Under the pieces are notes generated by a model. The model was not told the DNA's origin. It saw only the letters and a list, made by a program, of their open reading frames with translations, and ran no database searches. A DNA stretch of 64,000 nucleotides from Polyodon spathula. Taxonomy: Eukaryota; Chordata; Actinopteri; Acipenseriformes; Polyodontidae. The DNA is taken from positions 32,010,446 through 32,074,445 of the forward strand of contig NC_054536.1 in assembly GCF_017654505.1 (NCBI RefSeq), read 5' to 3'. The first letter of the stretch is position 1; the number at the start of each line of letters is the position of its first letter. Made by a program: the position numbers and the translations under genes. Below, one piece after another: positions 58,361 to 64,000 of this stretch.

Positions 58361-59345
58361 TGTACAGGGGAATCCCGAGGAAGAGAGTCTGACTGATGGA
58401 TTGTCAGTCCAGTCATACTATACTTAAACCAGAAGCTAAAATATCGCCTTTGACAGTGATACAGAGGGACAAAGAAACCAGAAAAGCAGCTACGGGAGCA
58501 TATTTAGAATCCGTTTACACATCTCGTCTCTAATTTTAGACTGAAAAAGGATGAAAAGACCAGCCTTATTGTTTTAGAATTCTGGCAAGAATTAGTGATA
58601 ATGTACGAGATGCTTCATTATCCAGCTTATCTGCACATGTACACAGTAAGAAAGCATTTTAACCACTCTGCAAAAGAACCAGGGTTGTCTTCTTTAAATA
58701 TGTGGTTATAGAGCTTTAAATGAGAATCTATAACAGCAGTGCATCACACAACACATTTCATTAGCTTACTAGGACATGCAATTCACTAGTTAACATGGAA
58801 TGGACAAGAATGTGATGCAGTTAATATTATTTACATACTGTAAAAGGTAAAATTCCTGCATTCAAGGAGAAACAGGTCACGAGTTTAGCGGCTCCATCTA
58901 CTCTACACTAATTTGTGTTACTCACCAGACTAGCTGTTATGATCTCAGGTTAATTTGGTCAATCTGTCTTTGCAGTAATGACTACAGGTGACAAAAGGAA
59001 AAAGAATTCAAGGAAAGAATTAAGGTGATTTGTGCAGTGGTCCAAAGGGGGTTTAAATGGCAGATCCATAACAATGGCCTTAATAAATGTCCCGTTCCAT
59101 TAATCATCCCATATGAAGAGACTACCAGGGGTAATTAGAGAAGTCTGATGCAGGATCTCACATCAAAACATGGCAGCAAATAAATGCAAATTGCAAGATA
59201 GTGTTTAATTAAAATACTGATGAACTTTAAAAAGTTGAAACATGATATTATAGAGGAGAACACATGTTTTTGCAGCCTGTACACAATAACTGCAGTGGTG
59301 TGCAGTTAGAGTAGGCACTGCTTGCCTTGTAGTTTTGATGCATAG

Positions 59346-59347
<2 letters not shown>
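58361..59347. other. Non-coding DNA without a recognised feature
   Basis: No coding, RNA or transposon signal seen between the Gypsy remnant and the TA microsatellite. Confidence 0.5.

Positions 59348-59425
<78 letters not shown>
59348..59425. repeat. (TA)n microsatellite
   Basis: About 39 TA units. The Tyr-Ile minus frame is an artefact. It lies 28 bases from the Tc1 left end; TA-rich DNA is a preferred Tc1 target. Confidence 0.97.
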
Positions 59426-59432
<7 letters not shown>

Positions 59433-59453
59433 CTTCACTCATTCATATATATA

Positions 59454-59662
59454 CAGTACTGTGCAAAAGTTTTAGGCAGATGTGAAAAAATGCTGTAAAG
59501 TAAGAATGCTTGAAAAAATTGACATGTTAATAGATTATATTTATCAATTAACTGAATGCAAAGTGAGTGAACAGAAGAAAAATCTAAATCAAATACATAT
59601 TTGGTGTGACCACCCTTTGCCTTCAAAACAGCATCAATTCTTCTAGGTACACTTGCACAAAG
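59454..59662 (+). repeat. Left terminal inverted repeat of the Tc1 element
   Basis: Complementary to 61284-61494 with scattered differences. Read on the minus strand it contains the reverse of the transposase C-terminal codons (AKGGHTKY, SSVHSLCI). Confidence 0.93.
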
Positions 59663-59792
59663 TCAAGGATTTTGTTGGCATATAGTCAGGTGTATGAATA
59701 AACAATTATACCAAACAGGTGCTAATAATCATCAATTCAATATGTAGGTTGAAACACAATCATTAACTGAAAAAGAAACAGCTGTGTAGGAG

Positions 59793-60288
59793 TGTGGCAG
59801 AGCAAAGCTCTGCCCTTTTTAAATTGGCAGGGATGGGGTTAATTTCCCCTACCTGCCTGGGTTTATTATGTTCAGGTGGCTGGGGTTGATTAGTTGATTA
59901 AATGATTAACTTAATTAACGATCAATCAGCGCCCAGCCACCTGACATAAAAGGAGGCCTCTGCTTCTCATTTGGGAGGAGGGAGTTGAGGAAGCAGGTTG
60001 GTGTTTGTGGTGTTTGTGGTGTTTGTGGTGTTTGTGGTGTTTGTGGTGTTTGTGGTGTTTGTGGTGTTTGTGGTGTTTGTGGTGTTTGTGGTGTTTGTAT
60101 CCAGTGAAGGCATTGCCCAGCTTGGAAACCATTATTTTTGTAAGTTTGTTTTTGTACTGTTTTTTTTGTGTTTAAATCCCTTTATTTTGCCCTTGTGCAC
60201 TTTTATTTTGTGTTATTTATAATAAAATAGTTATTTTTTTGAACTTCAGACTGTCTCTGGGCCTCTATCCACTTGCCAGCCTGCCACA
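59793..60288 (+). mobile_element. Solo LTR inserted in the Tc1 element
   Basis: 496 bases beginning TGTGGCAG and ending CTGCCACA, with a perfect 5-base target duplication AGGAG (59788-59792 and 60289-60293). The surrounding Tc1 text reads through normally once it is removed. Contains a palindromic AGAGCAAAGCTCT near the start, a TATA-like gacataaaagg (about 59942-59952), a 9-base minisatellite and AATAAAA (about 60221-60227). TG...CA ends, a 5-base duplication and a polyadenylation signal identify an LTR rather than a MITE. Confidence 0.9.
59999..60098. repeat. 9-base minisatellite (gtttgtggt)n in the LTR
   Basis: About 11 perfect tandem units. The VFVVFVV and HHKHHK frames are translations of the repeat. 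Confidence 0.95.
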
Positions 60289-60365
60289 AGGAGGAATAAA
60301 ACTGGGTGAGGAACAGCCAAACTCGGCTAACAAGGTGAGGTTGCTGAAGACAGTTTACATACACC

Positions 60366-61395
60366 ATGGCAAGACTGAGCACAGCAAAATGACACAAGGT
60401 AGTTATACTGCATCAGCAAGGTCTCTCCCAGGCAGAAATTTCAAGGCAGACAGGGGTGTCCAAGCTCTTTTGAAGAAGCACAAAGAAACGAGCAAAGTTG
60501 AGGACCGTAGACGCAGTGGTCGGCCAAGGAAACTTACTGCAGCAGATGAAAGACACATCATGCTTACTTCCCTTCGCAATCGGAAGATGTCCAGCAATGC
60601 CAACAGCTCAGAATTGGCAGAAAACAGTGGCACCCTGGTACACCCATCTACTGTTCAGAGAAGTCTGGTCAGAAGTAGCCTTCATGGAAGACTTGCGGCC
60701 AAAAAGCCATACCTCCGACGTGGAAACAAGGCCAAGCGACTCAACTATGCACGAAAACACAGGAACTGGGGTGGAGAAAAATGGCAGCAGGTGCTCTGGA
60801 CTGATGAGTCAAAATTTGAAATATTGTAGCAGGAGGCAGTTTGTTCGCCGAAGGGCTGGAGAGCAGTACACGAGTGAATGTCTGCAGGCAACAATAAAGC
60901 ATGGCGGGGGTTTGGGGCTGTATTTCTGCAAAGGGAGTTGGGGATTTGGTCAGAATTAATGGTCTCCTCAATGCTGAGAAGTACAGGCAGATACTTATCC
61001 ATCATGCAATACCATCAGGGAGGCATCTGACTGGCCCCAAATTTATTCTGCAGCATGACAACAACCCCAAACATACAGTGAAAGTCGTTAAGAACTATCT
61101 TCAGCGTAAAGAACAAGGAGTCCTGGAAGTAATGGTATGACCCCCACAGAGCCCTGATTTCAACATCTTGTCTGTCTGGGATTACATGAAGAGAGAGAAG
61201 CAACTGAGGCTGCCTAAATCCACAGAACTGTGGTTAGTTCTCCAAGATGTTTGGGCCAACCTACCTGCCGAGTTCCTTCAAAAACTGTGTGCAAGTGTAC
61301 CTAGAAGAATTGATGCTGTTTTGAAGGCAAAGGGTGGTCACACCAAATATGGATTTGATGTAGATTTTTCTTCTGTTCACTCACTTTGCATTTAG
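60366..61395 (+). pseudogene. Tc1 transposase, inactivated
   Basis: ATG at 60366. N-terminal paired-like DNA-binding part: MARLSTAK, an in-frame TGA, then HKVVILHQQGLSQAEISRQT and a shift caused by lost bases near 60453. A second frame gives KVEDRRRSGRPRKLTAADE (about 60497) with the GRPR AT-hook-like linker. Catalytic part: QVLWTDESKFE (first Asp, about 60798); after another shift RRQFVRRRAGEQYT, VGDLVRINGLLNAEKYRQIL and FILQHDNNPKHT (second Asp, about 61056); then SPDFNI-LSVWDYMKREK (about 61150), where the catalytic Glu codon expected just before SVWD is missing. The C-terminus enters the right terminal repeat. At least three lesions disrupt the frame. Confidence 0.93.
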
Positions 61396-61494
61396 TTAAT
61401 TGATAAATATAATCTATTAACATGTCTATTTTTGAAAGCATTCTTACTTTACAGCATTTTTTCACACTTGCCTAAAACTTTTGCACAGTACTGT
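61284..61494 (+). repeat. Right terminal inverted repeat of the Tc1 element
   Basis: Complementary to 59454-59662. Its inner part overlaps the transposase C-terminal codons (from VPRRIDAVLKAKGGHTKY to the stop near 61395). Confidence 0.93.
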
Positions 61495-61496
61495 AT

Positions 61497-63300
61497 ATAT
61501 TAAAATAACATCACAATTCAAATTTGTTTTTGACATGTGCTGCATTTTGTAATCTGTGAGATTTATTAGATCAAGAAATTTGCCATAGATAGCTCATGCC
61601 AATGTTGTCCCCTGCTGTGAATGAGCACAAGTACACATGCAGAAAAGGTATTGATTCTGTTAATATTCAAGCCATCTCGGATGCCAAAATGTCTGTATTA
61701 GGTGCTGTCTTTTGATACCCTGGGTGTACAAATGGCAGTTTAATTTGGGCAAAATTGTGACATTGGGAGACAGTGGGTATGATAATAATAATACATTGTA
61801 TTAACACGTTGTGTAACTTAGAACAATTTATCTATTTTTATTATTGCTTACTTAGATGGATAACAAAACACATGTTTCTTTACGTTAGATTAAAGGCAGC
61901 AGGAAGAGCTTTGCAATCTACTTTTGTTTTTTTTAGTTATTCCAATCCTCTCTCCATGCCAGCAACAGCTACCTCACCAATTATATTTAGGCATTTTTTT
62001 TCCTCCTCATTTGAGGTCTTTTTTCATCTCCCTTATTCTGTTCCCTTCTTTTAATTTTGTTCTGCTCACTAGATGTATCAATTTCTTTCTACTGTTCTCT
62101 GCTCTGCCCCAACAATGTTTATTGCACCCTTGATCATCTGCCATTTTTCTTTTCTTTGTGAGTAAACTTCCTGACAAATTGCCAAATAGAATGTATTTGT
62201 GTTGACAACCATTTTAATAATTTTATCAATTTATTTTTTCGAAAAAATTGGCATACCATCCTTGGCATACCTGCCATTGTGTGTAGTTACGTAATCGATT
62301 ACTGAGTACTAATCGTTAACCATCAAAAAAGCTTTATATTGATAAATATTGTCATAAGTTAGAGTTATGGGAAGAAAAGATAAGGTATGTGGGTGTGCTG
62401 TTAGCATGAAATGATTCTGTTTCATCAAATCTGTGAGAATGTTTGGGCAAGGATTGGTTACAATGATCTTAACAATTTACCGACTGCTCTAGGTAAACAT
62501 GAATAATCTGTGACACATATATGCATAACAAAAAGGCTAGAGAAAATCATGAGATTTTGAAAAGACTGATAGATGCTACACACTATCTAATTAGACAGGA
62601 GCTGGGCTTTTGAGTGAATGATAAGAGCAGTAGCTCAGTAAATTGTGGCAATTACATTAAACACCCAGCTGCCCAGTTCTTTAGTCAATTTCCATGTCAA
62701 AAATTGACTTTTTTTTCTGTAGATTTTTCATTCTTAGCCCTCAGATAAGCAATCTGGACAGTTTTCAAAACAATTTTTGCCATATATTTAGAATGTTTTG
62801 ATGTTATTAAAAAACAGAAATATATTATTTCAACAGAACTTAAATAACAAAATGGCAGCATTATATATAATTAGTATAAATAGCATTTATTTTTAATATA
62901 TACAGTTGTAGCATTATAACAGGGCAGTGACAGATGCCTCCATTAACCATCTATGTCTATTGTGACAGGATAAGGAATTCACTATCCACGGTTAAAAAAA
63001 AGGCTGCTTTATTTATATTTTTGGTTGTAAAACCCACAATGGCTACCTCTGGCCAGTAGTTTTGTAAAACCTGTATATGGCGTAGGTAGCAAGGTGATTA
63101 GCAACAGCTGGGAGTGCTTCCATTTTAGTTAGCAATTAGGGGCCCAACTATGGCAATGGCATATAAAGCAGCAGGTGCCGAGCCAGCTCTCTCTATGGTT
63201 TGTTTGGGGTGCTGTGTGCGTTTACTATTTTATTGCATGTTCTTAAGAAGGAGGAAGCATTCTATGGACTGCTGGCCTGCAACAAAAGGTACATGTTGAC
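61497..63300. other. Non-coding DNA, possible LTR-like promoter near 63160
   Basis: No coding domain seen. The stretch from about 62959 (tgtgacaggataaggaattc) to about 63290 has a TATA-like gcatataaagcagcagg (about 63160-63176) followed by a ctctctctatgg block, reminiscent of the LTRs in this window. No end or duplication could be fixed, so no element is called. Confidence 0.4.
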
Positions 63301-63304
63301 CTTC

Positions 63305-63353
63305 GAAGGTTCGAACCTTCAATGGTACTAATTTACTGGTGACGTCACCAGTA
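63305..63353. repeat. Two adjacent perfect palindromes
   Basis: GAAGGTTCGAACCTTC (63305-63320, 16 bases) and TACTGGTGACGTCACCAGTA (63334-63353, 20 bases). The second contains the CRE-type octamer TGACGTCA. Both are exact and 13 bases apart. They may be the end of a palindromic MITE or a regulatory site. Confidence 0.9.
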
Positions 63354-64000
63354 CTACTTGTTTATGTTGGATTGAAAATCCAATTATTATACAGGTAATC
63401 CATTTAAAATGAATAAAACATTCACATGTAGTTTCAAAATACATTATTTAGAACATAAATCCATGTTATAATTTAAATAAAAATACACATTGGTTATTTA
63501 CACGTAATTGATTCTGCTTGCAATAGATACAGTTAAGCTTGCATTGCAGCAGCACAAACTGCAGTGGACTTAGGCAAAACAAAACTTTACTAAGTCCCCG
63601 TTCCAAGCAGATTATCAGTCAGTCACATTTTACTACTACTAAATATATTAATAATACTAATAATAATATGAACTTACGCTTGTCAAGTGACCCCGGAGAT
63701 TGGTTGTGCCTCCATGATACATCAACAGTCGCTTGCACAGTTTGCATTCTAATTTTTGGGGCATTTAACAAAAAAAATCCCAAACAACAGAGGGGTTTCG
63801 AGACATTTCTTTCACTACAGCTTATGCTATACAACTCTTTGCTGTCGAGATTGCGAAGGAAGAAATTAAAGGTTTGCCTCTGGATAACACGAGCTGGAGG
63901 GTGGAGGGGTAGACTGTGCTCAGTTTTTTATATTAAAATGATTAGTGCTAGCGTATATTTTGTATGTTTCAAATATATTCTACCATAGCACTTATTTTAC
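63354..64000. other. Non-coding DNA to the window edge
   Basis: A+T-rich. The 149-codon plus frame at 63539-63988 (with an Asn/Ile-rich AAT-derived stretch) and the opposing minus frame have no recognisable domain. Confidence 0.4.

Larger units (their letters stand above)
59454..61494 (+). mobile_element. Tc1/mariner (Tc1-like, DD34E) transposon containing a solo LTR
   Basis: Cut-and-paste transposon. Both ends read CAGTACTGTGCAAAAGTTTT inward and are flanked by TA (59452-59453 and 61495-61496), the Tc1 target duplication. The terminal inverted repeats are long, about 210 bases. Removing the 496-base LTR and its 5-base duplication leaves about 1.54 kb, a normal Tc1 length. The transposase is dead (see its entry). 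Confidence 0.95.

Noticed and set aside
59999..60098. CRISPR-like direct repeats
   Set aside because: The 9-base units are contiguous with no spacers; it is a minisatellite inside an LTR of a vertebrate genome.
59793..60288. Insert in Tc1 as a MITE with short inverted ends
   Set aside because: TG...CA ends, a 5-base duplication, TATA-like and polyadenylation signals in order fit an LTR better.
63539..63988. 149-codon plus frame as a gene
   Set aside because: Contains an AAT-derived Asn/Ile stretch and no domain, and is overlapped by an equally featureless minus frame.

Overview
This is a piece of a vertebrate nuclear genome, most likely a ray-finned fish. It carries one split host gene inside a dense field of transposon copies. 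No rRNA, tRNA gene, CRISPR array, operon or bacterial or phage gene is visible. The transposon mix (CR1 and L2 LINEs, long-armed Tc1, piggyBac, hAT, Harbinger, several Ty3/Gypsy families, tRNA-derived SINEs with an L2-like tail) fits an actinopterygian. Abundant CR1 with an octamer tail hints at a non-teleost such as a sturgeon, paddlefish or gar, but the species cannot be fixed from sequence alone.

Host gene: two minus-strand exons fit together in phase and encode the end of a syntaxin-like tail-anchored SNARE, best matched to TSNARE1. The penultimate exon (45755..45837) carries the C-terminal half of the t-SNARE helix. The last exon (1845..1940) carries the basic linker, the membrane anchor and the stop codon. 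The roughly 43.8 kb between them is one intron, so most of the window is intronic. Earlier exons were not found and are probably beyond the right edge.

Layout: 1-1.84 kb, 3' side of the gene. 2.1-3.7 kb, L2-type LINE. 4.7-5.6 kb, dead piggyBac transposase. 6.9-9.8 kb, CR1 copy 1. 10.2-10.6 kb, tRNA-derived SINE. 13.0-15.0 kb, a short Gypsy element that retains only integrase, with a perfect target duplication. 15-23 kb, mostly quiet intron. 23.1-23.8 kb, solo LTR. 25.2-29.3 kb, a nest in which CR1 copy 2 interrupts an older minus-strand reverse-transcriptase element next to a Tc1 arm. 32.1-34.5 kb, a gag-like, repeat-rich non-autonomous LTR element. 36.8-38.0 kb, hAT remnant. 38.3-44.1 kb, a complete Gmr1-like Gypsy element whose integrase lies upstream of reverse transcriptase. 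45.8 kb, SNARE exon. 48-48.8 kb, two halves of a Harbinger Myb/SANT domain on opposite strands. 51-52.4 kb, two LTR-like units. 55.8-58.4 kb, a decayed Gypsy element with an internal deletion. 59.45-61.5 kb, a Tc1 element with a solo LTR inside it. 63.3 kb, paired perfect palindromes.

Nothing looks like a new multi-gene system. The most informative points are the TSNARE1 exons with Harbinger Myb debris nearby (TSNARE1 is itself regarded as a Harbinger-Myb/syntaxin fusion), the Gmr1-type pol order with an intact 913-codon gag-protease-integrase frame, and three insertions whose boundaries can be read to the base.
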